From positions 112,316,141 through 112,380,140 of the forward strand of contig CM043942.1 of assembly GCA_014529385.2 (NCBI GenBank): DNA of 64,000 nucleotides. The letters run 5' to 3'. Shown here in pieces: positions 54,561-64,000 of this stretch. Each line of letters opens with the position of its first letter. Positions within the stretch are counted from its first letter, which is position 1. The notes beneath the pieces were generated by a model, which did no database searches, was not told the DNA's origin, and worked only from the letters and a program-made list of their open reading frames with translations. The translations under genes were made by a program, and so were the position numbers. The stretch is from Adiantum capillus-veneris (taxonomy: Eukaryota; Streptophyta; Polypodiopsida; Polypodiales; Pteridaceae).

Positions 54561-56807
54561 CGAAGAGACCTAAACTAGGGAAAAACACGAGAATCTTGTG
54601 AAGTTATCCTTTAACTTCCTCTTAAGGATCACCTAGAGTCAAAACCTTTCTTTTTAAAACCGCATAGCTTAAGATTCTCGTCTTTTGATGTGTAAAGGTA
54701 GCTTGGAAGTAAGTGTACTTGCTAAGTAACCTTTAGGATTGTAACTATAGAATTAGATCAAGATTTTGAGAATGATTGATGGACGAGACAAGTCTTAAGA
54801 TCAAGGCTCAAAAAACCATTAAAAAACACAAAAACGAGTGTTTGTGGACACTTTCCACAATCCCATTGTAGTAGAATCTAGGAGTAAGGTAAGTAGAATC
54901 CGAGGTGGGATCTGAGAACATTGCTCTATCCAAAAGAATCAATTGTGAGTTATTTGTGTGAAGTTGCAAAATTTCAGGTCTATGGCTAGAAATAGCACCA
55001 GCTCGAGGGATTCACCATGGAAAACTTACCGCACCATGTAAGTTACATAATCGTATAAGTTAGAGGCACACTCCCAATAATTTATCTCCCAAGCTAAAAA
55101 TAAGGGAGGGGGTATCATATTTGGGGGGAGTGGGGGGAGACTAACCCGGGTTGATTACTTGTAACGATCGGTCACTGGTGTGCACTAGAACTCAAATGAA
55201 TTTTGGGGAATTTTTTTATGAAGTCACACTTCAAATTTTGCATCGAGCCAATCATAGATAAGCCTGATTTTGAGCAGGTCAAGGGTTGATTTACACCAGC
55301 TTTGGATGGGTCAGAATTAGACGAGTAGCCAGAGTGCATGCTAATTGGACACCTAATTTGAAATTCAAACTAAGACACATTGAGGGTACATCTAGTTATC
55401 AACAGAAGTGGTTCCTTTGGTATGTTGCCAGTCACTAGGCTACACAGTCTTTCACTAGTTTTACTCAGTTAGATAATGTGAAACCTAAATTTTATATATA
55501 AGATACGGGTATGATATTTTTCTTCATTGAGTGTCGTATAAGCATAGAAAGGGGGGTCATATTCTCTAATATGAGTCGTATATAGGGGTTTTATCAAAGT
55601 TGTATGCTCGCAAGTGGCGTCTCGTTTTGTATATAGAGTGAATCCCCCGGGAGCACCAGAAGATTGTCCACCATTGAATCCGATAGGAGAGTATGCTTTA
55701 AAAGTTGTATGAACCAGTGGTGGGTAAGCTTAAGGACGCATTTAAGGTAAACTTTCAAGAGTTTGCAAAAACCCAGATTATTTACTTTTTTTGGACATTT
55801 TAGGCCAAATTGTTTTTTTACTTGACTCAGAGGCTAAAAATAGATCATAAAAAGACTGTCCACTGAAAAAGTTGAAAAAAGTGCTCATTTTAGGCCAAAA
55901 GTAAATAATCACAATTATTTACTTTCAGCTCAAAAGTGACCAAGGTTGATACCAGATACTCTATGCATGTGTACAAACATCTTTTGTAAAGGCTCATAGA
56001 ATTTGGATCACCAAAGTGACCAAAACCTTGATAAATATTGAAATCTAAACTGATTGCTAAGAACCTGAGTGTAAATTGGAAAAATCTTGTTGAAACTTGA
56101 CTCATAGGCTTATATTGAAGTGATAAACAAGTGTATATGCTCAATTGATAAAAAAAAGATGCAAAAATTTACCAGAAGTAAATAATCACGATTATTTCTT
56201 TAGTCCCAATTTTTAGCTTTTTTGACAAACCCAACATACCACTAGTTTTAGCATGTTATATTTTTCCCTAAAGGACATTCTTTGCCAACTTAATTTTCCC
56301 TAAAGGACATTCTTTCCTCTTGCAAAAAGCATATCCATCAATCATTTCTTTCCTACTTTAGACTTTAATGTACAATGAATTCAATGCCGAGGTTTTCGTC
56401 GGATTTCTCTAACATGTTTGGGGATATGTTCATTCCTAACTAAACGTGTGCAATGTTAAATTAAACAACTTGAATGAAATTATGACCTACCTCTTCCATT
56501 TCTTCGTCAATGGCCCGTGAGATGGCCAGTGCTTGTTCATCCATGGGAGCTTTTCCCTTTCCATTCACATTGCTCGTTTCCGCCTCGTGGTCGTGGGCAC
56601 CACCGAAGCGAGTTCTCTTAACCGAGGCCATTTTATACTCGATGCTTTAAATGATAAACTTGAAAGAAAGAGCGTGATTAGGGGCTGAGAATCCTCTTGA
56701 TTTTTTGATCCAATGAATCCTCAAGTTGAGAATTTCGGCAGCACCTCCCTCCTTGCTTCTCCTTCAAAAACTGTGTGTGTGCCGGCAGCACCTCCCCAAG
56801 GTGTGTG

Positions 56808-56849
<42 letters not shown>

Positions 56850-58223
56850 GGGGATGTGTGTGAGCATATGTGTGTGTATGTGTGTGTATGTGTGTGTGTG
56901 TGTGTGTGTGAGCACACCTTTAAATAGGCTCCTCAAGGCTGAAAATTGATATGGGTTGCTATAAGCATCTGAGTGAGCACTCAGTTAATGTATTGGCAAG
57001 TCTAGTTGCCTACCCACCAAGTGTCCAGTTAGCTAGTCTAACTAGCTCTCACACCCACTCTCTAGCTTGGAAACTCTCCCACAACTCCCACAAGACAAGA
57101 GGGCACCCCCTAGCTGCTAAAGCAAGCTCTAAGTTGCCTGGAACCTGTTCCCACACAGCCTCGAGCCCCGGTGCCTCCCCGCACAACTTTAGGAAAAATC
57201 GGTTTTAGGCTAAAACGACCCATACGAGACGGAATTTAATGTCGTAAATTGATATACTAATCTTTAACTAACGCGTACTGGTCCGAGTACCTGCCATATT
57301 TAGCAACCCTCGGGGTCCGAAAATGCATTTTTTCAAATTCGGGGTACGGGTGCAGTTTTTCGAGACGATCAAAACTAGACGGGTCGGGTGACCAAAAACT
57401 TACTATTTTTGGAAAATTTTCACAAAAATTATTTTAATTCACATTTTGAATCTTTATAACATTCTAAACATCAGGGCACTCAGAATTTGGAAAACTGCTA
57501 AAAATAGTAACTTTTTTTTCATTATGTTCATTTCATGGTACAAGGGCGCTCTTTTTGGTCGGGGTCAGAGACCTTACACATACGCAGGCACAAAATTTTT
57601 TACTTTTGAACTTGTACAGTGTAAGACCAACATAATACAAGGCCACCGATCAATTTTGGTTTCAATCAGATCCAAATTAGTACATGTTCACGTAGTTTCC
57701 AGGTTGTAGATTAGTCCTTTGGCTTTTTGCAAAAGCAAAATTTGAAAGTCTCAATTGCTGACTCACTTAGCTCAAATTGAAGTGATACACATAGACCAAT
57801 CACAATAGTTAGCAAAAATTATACAATCTTTGTGAAAGAATAGCTAACTTGATTAAAACTGATACAGGAATCTGGTAGTAGACAAGGAATTGAAAGCTTG
57901 AGAGGAGTTGGAATCAAGTCAAGTGGAATAAATTGGTAACAAATCAATCCGATAGTAAGTAATCTATCCAGAGCTTCACAAGTCTATATGAACGTTAGAT
58001 CTGGTCGTATACTAGCAAACCAAGGCATAAGAGACCGCTACTAGTAGAGTATCCACAAAAGAGAGTTTGAATCGAAGCGATAACTTGGACACTATATTTG
58101 AAGAAGTCTTAGATACTTTTTCAGAATAAACATCTGAAATTTCCTCCTATTCGATCCATTGAGGAACCCGAACGACAGTGCGATATAAGCACATACTCAC
58201 CTTTTATAAGACGTAATGGCCAT
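54561..58223 (+). other. Long leader of element F, no gene seen
   Basis: Contains scattered short frames, G-rich tracts (55108-55140) and a TG microsatellite. Tat-type elements can carry an extra ORF before gag, but none is recognisable here. Confidence 0.45.
56792..56910. repeat. (TG)n microsatellite
   Basis: Interrupted TG repeat of about 115 bp; encodes artefactual Cys/Val or His/Thr frames. Confidence 0.9.
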
Positions 58224-60198
58224 GGAGCTCAGGTTTACTTGGATCCTAATGAATAGTACGCTATTCGCATTGATGACCATGACATAGAGTTTGAAGAGGA
58301 AATCATGGCAAACAAACAAGAAAAAATGTACATGGATAGAAACAGAACTCAGTATCTACAAGTTGAAAACCCTGATGTAATAGACAAATGGGGGTTAGAA
58401 GTAAATACCATAATCCCAGATATGTCTACAAAAGAAGGACAACGGACTTTAGAATGCGAGGGATATGATCAAGTTGATTTGAAGCCTTTGAAATGTCTTA
58501 GCACGGATAATCCTAGGATCTGAGTCTATTGTTGGGAGGATAGAAATGTCAAAGAAATTCTATGGACTTCACATGCCAAATCAAGATAGTTAACACCCAT
58601 GAAGATCATCTATATCTTCAAAACCAAGGACAAGGGTTCAGCAGATCTACCAACCTGCCTATTTAAGGATTGTTATAATAATAATTTTGTTATGATGAGT
58701 CCTGAGGAGGTGGAACAAACCAAATACTAGGGGTACTCCATAAGGGATTGGATATTGGGCCAAGGACCAAAAACTATTCCAAGAGAGGAACTGTGTGAGA
58801 GATCTTTTGAGAGTAATGTTAAAAAACATGAAACTACCTCATCACGAAGAAAACCGGGTGATACTAAAGTCAATCCAGGGCTACATGAGTCACTATTTCA
58901 AACAGACTCGTTTAAAGGACTCGGAACAGGAACAACTACCAGGAGACCGGGAGTTGAATCAAATAGACTTGTAAGACCAGCTGCTTTTCAAAAATGGGTC
59001 AGAAAATACAGTGGATCTGGGGATCCATATGACCACTTAAAAAGCTTTAAACAAGTTCTAATATTAGAATGCATATTTGATGTCCATACTTAGTTTGTGG
59101 GATTTGGAACGACATTAGAAGGAAAAACACTGACATGGTTCCAAAACATTCCACCAAGGTCAATCATGGACTTAAATACATTAGCTCAAGGATTTGTAGC
59201 TTCATGTTCCAAAGCGGGGATCAAACATAATACTATAGCTCAAATCTATAGCTTCAAACAGAAACAATGTGAGTCTGTTAGGAATACATTACAAGATGTC
59301 TAGCACTAGAAATACCTGTAGAAGAAATGTTAGTATCATTGTTTCTAGACGGACTTCTAAACAAAGAACTTTATGCTATATTGTATAGCAAGAAACATAT
59401 GACCCTAGAAGAGTGTGTGTCAGATGCTATCCACTTAGGAGACAGTTGTGATATTTTCACTGAAGAAGATGTCCCTAATGATAATCTAAGTGAGAAAACA
59501 ACATCCACCAAACTAGCACAAGTGGGAATTGTTGTTGCAGCACCGCTTGTAGCCATAGAAGACATGCTCAAAAGAATGAAAAAATGATGAATAACATGTA
59601 AAAAGCACCTATGAGGGGACGCGTGCAAGGGATACCTCAATAGGGACAACCAATTAGGTCGCAAAAATGGTATGAAATCAAGGATAAATGGACCAACCAT
59701 GAGACCAATGAGTGCTATTACCGAACAAAGTATGATGGGAATGTTCAGTATGTGTCTATGAGGCCACAAGGACAACCCATGTACAGATATCACCCTAATA
59801 TGGCCCCAGCTCAAAGACCACCAATGGGTATGGAAAGACCTCAACCCGGGTTGGCTCAACAACCTCTATATCCTAGACATAATGCAATGCATGTAAAGTA
59901 CATGCATTCAAAGGGAGTCATAGATGAACAAGCACTAGTGCATGTTACACCCTATGTTGAGCCTAGTCCATCTATAGTAATGGTAGAAGGGGACTGGTAT
60001 AATTCACATCCACCACCAATCGAAGAACATGTGACTTATACTACACCAAAGGTTGCACCGATATGTTATGTAGCTAATTGTTTGCGGGTCGCCGCGATGG
60101 ACGTCCATAGCATAGCTCTCAAGCATCAACATAAAATTATCGATACAGGGGAAGCGACTCGGATGAGGCATGGAAACTCACTAGGGTGTCAATCCTAA
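58224..60198 (+). pseudogene. Retrotransposon gag (element F), broken
   Basis: Read in successive frames: RRNGHGAQVYLDPNE, MANKQEKMYMDRNRTQYLQV, then the gag core at 58990-59560. The core has FQKWVRKYSGSGDPYDHLKS, FVGFGTTLEGKTLTWFQNIP, FVASCSKAG, IYSFKQKQCESVRNTLQDV and VSLFLDGLLNKELY, matching the plant Retrotrans_gag pattern (W.....F...F..L.Q...E). A proline/glutamine-rich part follows (59752-60198, RPQGQPMYRYHP). In-frame stops (e.g. 58251-58253 and 59091-59093) and shifts (near 59300 and 59590) inactivate it. No zinc knuckle was found. Confidence 0.75.
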
Positions 60199-60601
60199 TG
60201 AAGTGAACTCGAAGAGATGCAACTACTAACTCTACAAGAAAATCAATCGCACCAAAGCCAAGTAATCTGCCTATGTCCTTCTACACAGCTCTATAGTCAT
60301 CACGCCCGTTCACCATGCAAATCATATCGGAATCACATGAAACTTGAAGGGAAGCTACAAGGGACTATCAGGAACATATCCTATCACTATCACAGCATTC
60401 TGGAGAGGTACAAAGATCGCGATCGTTCGTCCCACAATACGCAAAAACAGTAAACGGATGATCCTAAAGGGTCGTTTTTGGGTCCCTAAAGCCTCTCCTA
60501 GGGTCAAAACAACATAAAATACGCATATAAACACTCAAACAACGATTTAAGGCCTAAACGGATGCGTTTGAAACCTTCACCGAATCTTGAATTCTTACAC
60601 T
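60199..60601. other. Junction of elements F and H, no gene seen
   Basis: No coding motif recognised. The sequence from about 60450 may already belong to the LTR of element H. Confidence 0.4.
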
Positions 60602-60955
60602 TGAATGAAAGAGCAGAGTAAGAGGAACACAATGCAAGAAACAAAACTGAATTTGGATTACCGTAGCCACAGAAGCGATGATTACAAGTTGGAGCAAAGA
60701 GGTAGCTCACTGTGCGTAACACAATAGTCACTTATCTTCAAAAAACAATCTCCCTTTTCCCACTAACCGTAGTGTATTATATACCTAGGGCTTTCTAACG
60801 CGGTCGGCGGCCAACTTCTCATGGACCTTTACATACATCACTGGAAAAATTACATCTTTGACTCAGACTTGACATAGACGATTGACATTAGGCTTTTACA
60901 GGGTTTGATGTATTAAACATCGGAAAAATAATGTGACCACATCAAAAATTTGGCC
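60602..60955 (-). repeat. Possible 3' LTR of element H
   Basis: Follows the polyprotein stop on the minus strand. It includes a TATA-like GGTATATAATAC and a T-rich 'ttttgtttcttgcattgtg' stretch typical of R/U5 in gypsy LTRs. Boundaries are guesses because the partner LTR is outside the window. Confidence 0.35.
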
Positions 60956-60973
60956 AGATGACCCAACGGGCAC

Positions 60974-61110
60974 CTAGCTCGTGTCGTCCCTTGACACGAC
61001 CTTGTGCAGTCTTGTCATAGGGTTGTCTTCCACTTTGTCTTCAAGGTTGGTCTTCATCTTGGGAAGCGCGTTGTCGTTGATGACGCTCCCCCCTTCCTTG
61101 AGTGATGCAT
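60974..61110 (-). pseudogene. Gypsy polyprotein C-terminal tail
   Basis: Reads ASLKEGGSVINDNALPK, then VEDNPMTRLHKVVSRDDTS and a stop. The acidic LKEGG...D...PMTR layout is how many plant Ty3/gypsy polyproteins end, just before the 3' LTR. The purine-rich AAGGAAGGGGGGAG in it may be the polypurine tract. Confidence 0.5.
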
Positions 61111-62160
61111 AGCTGTCATGTTTTTGATACATGATTTGAGCTTTGATTATCGAGGCAATGTTTCTTCTTGTTGTGCATTCGCCTCTTGGTTGCCAATCTT
61201 AGCCGCCATAAAGATGGATGTTGAAGTGTTTGATCATGTAGAACTGATCCTCTTTGTAGCGTGGACTTTATGATGGATATTCTTTCAAGGTCCACTGCAA
61301 TTTGAGTTGTCTGCAATATGTCACCAATGTTGAAGCACTATGTGAGCTACTTTTGATTGTTGTGGATAGCTCGCTTGCTAAATTTCTCATTGCTTGATGT
61401 TGTAGGCCATTCTTTGACGTGCCATTGTTGGATGGAGCTTTGTTGTCACCCTTGAAGATAAAAGATTCTCTTGATAAGCATATGGAGACCTGTTGTTTTG
61501 CTCCAAGTTGTTGTTGTTTGATTTGGGTAGCCCTTTCCTTATTGTTGATGTAGAAGGAATATATACAAGAAGTTGATGATGAGGTCTGGATTAGGGTCTT
61601 AATGGGGAAAAATTGCCTTTGGTATACGCTCTTATTGGGGTTTAACATTTGGAATTTGAGTACGTGTTCATGCAAGGTGAGTGCTTGGGAGAAATAAAGT
61701 AAGAGTGCGTAATGCAAGTGCCAATTATGGGACACTCTATATGCACACAAGAGTTCTTTCAAGAAAATCATGCGGTTTGAAAAATGAGTTGTTGGGTGCT
61801 TCAAGGAACAAATGTAGCACATGTGATATCCAAGGACATTTCAATAGCTTCCACATTTCCAAGAAGGGTTTTTGATGTTGAAGCTTCTCCACTCATTACT
61901 CACTATGCATAGTGCGTGAGTGTCTTTTGGACTCTCTTCTTCACTTTACCAAAATTAAAATACATAGACTTGGACTCTTATGCTCACCTATACCAGCATG
62001 AGGGACACAACATAAATATGCTCAACTCCTCCACCTTGAGCAGTACCTAGAATAGCTAAGACTCTTAGACCACAGAGAATATTACTTGAAGCTTTGGGAC
62101 TAATGCCTTGCTCATTTAGTGGCTCAGCTGCCCAACTCTTGACTTTTATGCCATGTATTT
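61111..62160 (-). other. Spacer between the large ORF and the polyprotein tail
   Basis: A 184-codon minus-strand frame (61822-61268) has no recognisable motif. CAAGGTGGAGGAGTTGAG near 62030 is polypurine-like. If the element were complete, pol (about 3 kb) should be here or upstream; it is not. Confidence 0.4.
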
Positions 62161-64000
62161 TTAATGGCGAGTTGGACTCACCTGTTCATGGCCTGAAACC
62201 CAATGCCATAAGTTCTTGAGATTAAGGCCTCTATCATTGTGTTGGTCTTTGGATTCCACCATCTTTTCAAGTAAGTTGGCATACTTCGACTCCTCTAGCT
62301 TCTTTTGGTGCATGGGATGTTCCGTAAGGAGGCCGCATTGTTGTACCTTTACTTTTTCTTCTTTGTGAGGAGCCTGAGTTTTCAACAGTGGTTTTGGGAC
62401 CCACTTTGTTCTTGCTTCATGAGTTGCTCCCTTGACTTGATGGACGCTAGGCTTTTGTATCCATACTTGGCTATTACCATTATAAAAGCCTTGCTTTTGT
62501 AGTACAAGACGAGGGATCCATTTTGAGGTTGTTTCTCCCTTGGTTGTGCTTAGCCTCCATTGGCTCTTTGTTGTTGTTGATTGTCTTTGTGTGGGGTCCT
62601 TCGCTACTTGGTTGGTCTTAGTGGCTTTAGGTTGAGCAACTACTTTGGGTAACCATATTTGGGTGTTACCTTCATAGAATCCTTGTGCTTCAAGTAGCTT
62701 CACTAGAATCATCCGCTGATTCATCTGTTTGTGTTGGGTAGCTTCGTTGAAATTTGACTTTGGTAACCATACTTGTTCTGTTGCTTTTTTGGAAGGTCTT
62801 TTCTTCTGTCCTTTTTTGTTGTTCTTTCTCCTGCATGAGTTGTTTTTATTTCGTTGATAGCTTGGCTCGCTCATTGTCGAACTTCTTTCTTGAGGTGAGT
62901 ACATCCAGGTTGTTACTTTAGGCTTTTTGGCCCAAACATTAATGTTTCCTTCGAAGTAGCCTTGAGCAATAATTGACTCATTTGATGCTACCCACCCTAT
63001 CACTTTTTGTTGTTGTGGTTGAACTCGTGTTTCATGTATCCAAACTGGGTCTTTGACTTGGATGTGCTCTTTGGATACCAACACTTGGTTGATATTCTTC
63101 GGCTTCTTTTCGAAGATTTTTTGTGATGGAAACTTTGGTTGATAGAATTTTTGCTTTGGTTTCCATTGCATTGTTGATGGTGTGGCTCTTGATGTAGAGG
63201 CTTCGTGGAAAATTTGATGGAATCTCCTTGAAGGTAAAGTCGTCTGGCAAGGTTGATATACATCAATGTTTACCTTTGCTTTACCTTTTACTGCGATGGT
63301 TGGCGATTTCTTCTTTGCATGAATTTGAGAAGCTTCATGGAGTCTTACCGTTGTTGTTGTTGAAGCTTTTGATTGTTGTCGAAAGAAGATGTTCCTCCAG
63401 CTTTCTGTCAGGACTAGACTCTCTTTGATATGATGGGAGTTGATTATGTGGAAAGTATCTTTATACTCTCCGGTATTCAATTTGAGTACAGCTTCTGCCA
63501 CTCCAAAGCTAGGAATTGGCATTTTTGAACTTGTGTAAACTGTTTCTTTTAGCTCATTGATTGGTGGCTTTCCCATCACGATCCACATTCCATAAGTCAT
63601 TAGATTCTTTGTTGCTTCTGGATCTATTGCGGCCGAACATGTAACCTTGAGCCCTCTTTGTCCGCATAAATTGAATTTGATCATTGTAGGAGATAGTCCA
63701 TCTTCTTCCTTGTCCCTGTTCTTCTTTTGATCTTGTGTTTGTTGAAGATTTGCCGTTGAACTTGGAAGCCTTTCTCCTTCATCTACTTTCATTTGCACTT
63801 TTTCTGGAGTCTGCTTATTTGAAATAGCTTTTGTCGATTCTTTAGGTATGTCAATGATGACATATTCTCGTTGTTGCTCTGCTTTCTTCATGTACACTTT
63901 GGCATCATGCTCCATGACGTAGCTATCTATTTCACCTTTTTTGCCTTCACACTCACAAATCTCGTTAGCTTCCTTCAACACCTTTATCGTAAATACGGGA
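62161..64000 (-). CDS. Large ORF: degenerate retropepsin-like domain plus W-motif repeats (truncated by window edge)
   Basis: At least 612 codons without a stop, open to the window edge (numbering here from the GTG at 63981; the true start lies outside). Residues 101-200 (IKFNLCGQRGLKVTCSAAID, LMTYGMWIVMGKP, TFHIINSHHIKESLVL) resemble a retroviral-type aspartic protease. DPEA stands where the catalytic D-T/S-G-A should be, so it is probably inactive. From about 270 the protein is basic and rich in Q, K, T and S with repeated tryptophan motifs. QGYFEGNINVWAKK (340), QGFYEGNTQIWLPK (433) and QGFYNGNSQVWIQK (497) form one class; KWIPR, KWVPK, VWLPK and QWKPK form the linking class. I do not recognise this repeat. 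It is the longest open frame in the window, which suggests a young insertion or selection on this element. Confidence 0.6.
   Translation of the reverse strand, partial: PVFTIKVLKEANEICECEGKKGEIDSYVMEHDAKVYMKKAEQQREYVIIDIPKESTKAISNKQTPEKVQMKVDEGERLPSSTANLQQTQDQKKNRDKEEDGLSPTMIKFNLCGQRGLKVTCSAAIDPEATKNLMTYGMWIVMGKPPINELKETVYTSSKMPIPSFGVAEAVLKLNTGEYKDTFHIINSHHIKESLVLTESWRNIFFRQQSKASTTTTVRLHEASQIHAKKKSPTIAVKGKAKVNIDVYQPCQTTLPSRRFHQIFHEASTSRATPSTMQWKPKQKFYQPKFPSQKIFEKKPKNINQVLVSKEHIQVKDPVWIHETRVQPQQQKVIGWVASNESIIAQGYFEGNINVWAKKPKVTTWMYSPQERSSTMSEPSYQRNKNNSCRRKNNKKGQKKRPSKKATEQVWLPKSNFNEATQHKQMNQRMILVKLLEAQGFYEGNTQIWLPKVVAQPKATKTNQVAKDPTQRQSTTTKSQWRLSTTKGETTSKWIPRLVLQKQGFYNGNSQVWIQKPSVHQVKGATHEARTKWVPKPLLKTQAPHKEEKVKVQQCGLLTEHPMHQKKLEESKYANLLEKMVESKDQHNDRGLNLKNLWHWVSGHEQVSPTRH

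Larger units (their letters stand above)
53627..60198 (+). mobile_element. Element F: Ty3/gypsy retrotransposon (Athila/Tat-like PBS), 5' part
   Basis: A probable 5' LTR (53627-54528) is followed by TGGCGCCACTGCCGGGGA, very close to the TGGCGCC.TTGCCGGGGA sequence that marks Athila/Tat-type elements. A leader of about 3.7 kb without a long frame precedes a broken gag. No protease or RT was seen before the next element begins near 60.6 kb, and no 3' LTR was found, so the element is truncated. Confidence 0.65.
60602..64000 (-). mobile_element. Element H: gypsy-type derivative, apparently lacking pol
   Basis: On the minus strand, from the right edge, a long gag/protease-like frame ends at 62161. 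About 1 kb later comes a typical gypsy polyprotein tail (60974-61110), then an LTR-like sequence with TATA (GGTATATAATAC, near 60782). No RT, RNase H or integrase motif lies between. The 5' end is beyond the window. Confidence 0.5.

Noticed and set aside
61268-61822. 184-codon minus-strand frame as a gene
   Set aside because: No motif, splice context or similarity recognised; it lies in the spacer of element H and could be open by chance.

Overview
The window reads as nuclear DNA of a land plant. Its genes carry spliceosomal introns, it is crowded with LTR retrotransposons and DNA transposons, it contains a CACTA (En/Spm) element, and it holds a decayed array of plant PLS-type PPR repeats. 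The PPR wording (ILKACG, LVDMYAKCG, KVLEEL, LIEGYAQ) recalls the very large fern/seed-free-plant PPR families. That leans towards a fern or similar seed-free vascular plant, but this is inference from style and not an identification. Nothing bacterial (operons, CRISPR, RBS) was seen.

Layout. (1) 286-15583, minus strand: one GTPase gene in two recognisable coding exons separated by a 13.7-kb intron. The intron cuts the Walker A motif; joining the exons restores GRSGAGKTT and a 534-aa frame. The intron is filled by two old gypsy-type elements facing away from each other (A, 2742-7419 minus; B, 7420-12670 plus) and a long hairpin (14640-14797). (2) 15.6-17.4 kb: flank with a 245-bp Harbinger-like MITE and an LTR fragment. 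(3) 17.4-34.2 kb: an unusual gene-bearing block. A decayed transposase-like gene of a family I cannot name (17443-19576 and 27453-27805) is split by a complete 7.9-kb CACTA element (19577-27452, TSD ACA). It is followed by a broken gene of unknown family on the minus strand, a centromeric-histone-like H3 ORF, a remnant resembling a C48/Ulp1 protease, an exon with SPKK-type repeats, and an intact two-exon gene (329 aa, possible BAH-like fold). The H3-like ORF and the broken minus-strand gene diverge from a compact symmetrical promoter with two TATA boxes and two inverted MSA-type (AACGG) elements. (4) 34.5-48.1 kb: nested retrotransposons. An old gypsy-type copy (C/E) is split by a copia-like element (G), which holds a gypsy-type element (D, 7.4 kb, with PBS and gag), which in turn holds a probable solo LTR and a 455-bp near-perfect inverted repeat. 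(5) 48-53.6 kb: a PPR pseudogene. (6) 53.6-60.2 kb: a Ty3/gypsy element (Athila/Tat-like PBS) with a broken gag. (7) 60.6-64 kb, minus strand: another gypsy derivative in which an open reading frame of at least 612 codons (degenerate retropepsin plus tryptophan-motif repeats) is followed within about 1 kb by a typical polyprotein tail, so pol appears to be missing.

How they work together. Only the GTPase, the 329-aa gene, the H3-like ORF and the 612-codon ORF are uninterrupted; most of the rest is decayed. The block at 17.4-34.2 kb is the most unusual part. It places a transposase-like gene beside several ORFs that resemble chromatin proteins, one of them a CENH3-like histone with mitosis-type promoter elements. 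It could be a transposon with captured chromatin genes or a chance cluster; the sequence alone does not decide.
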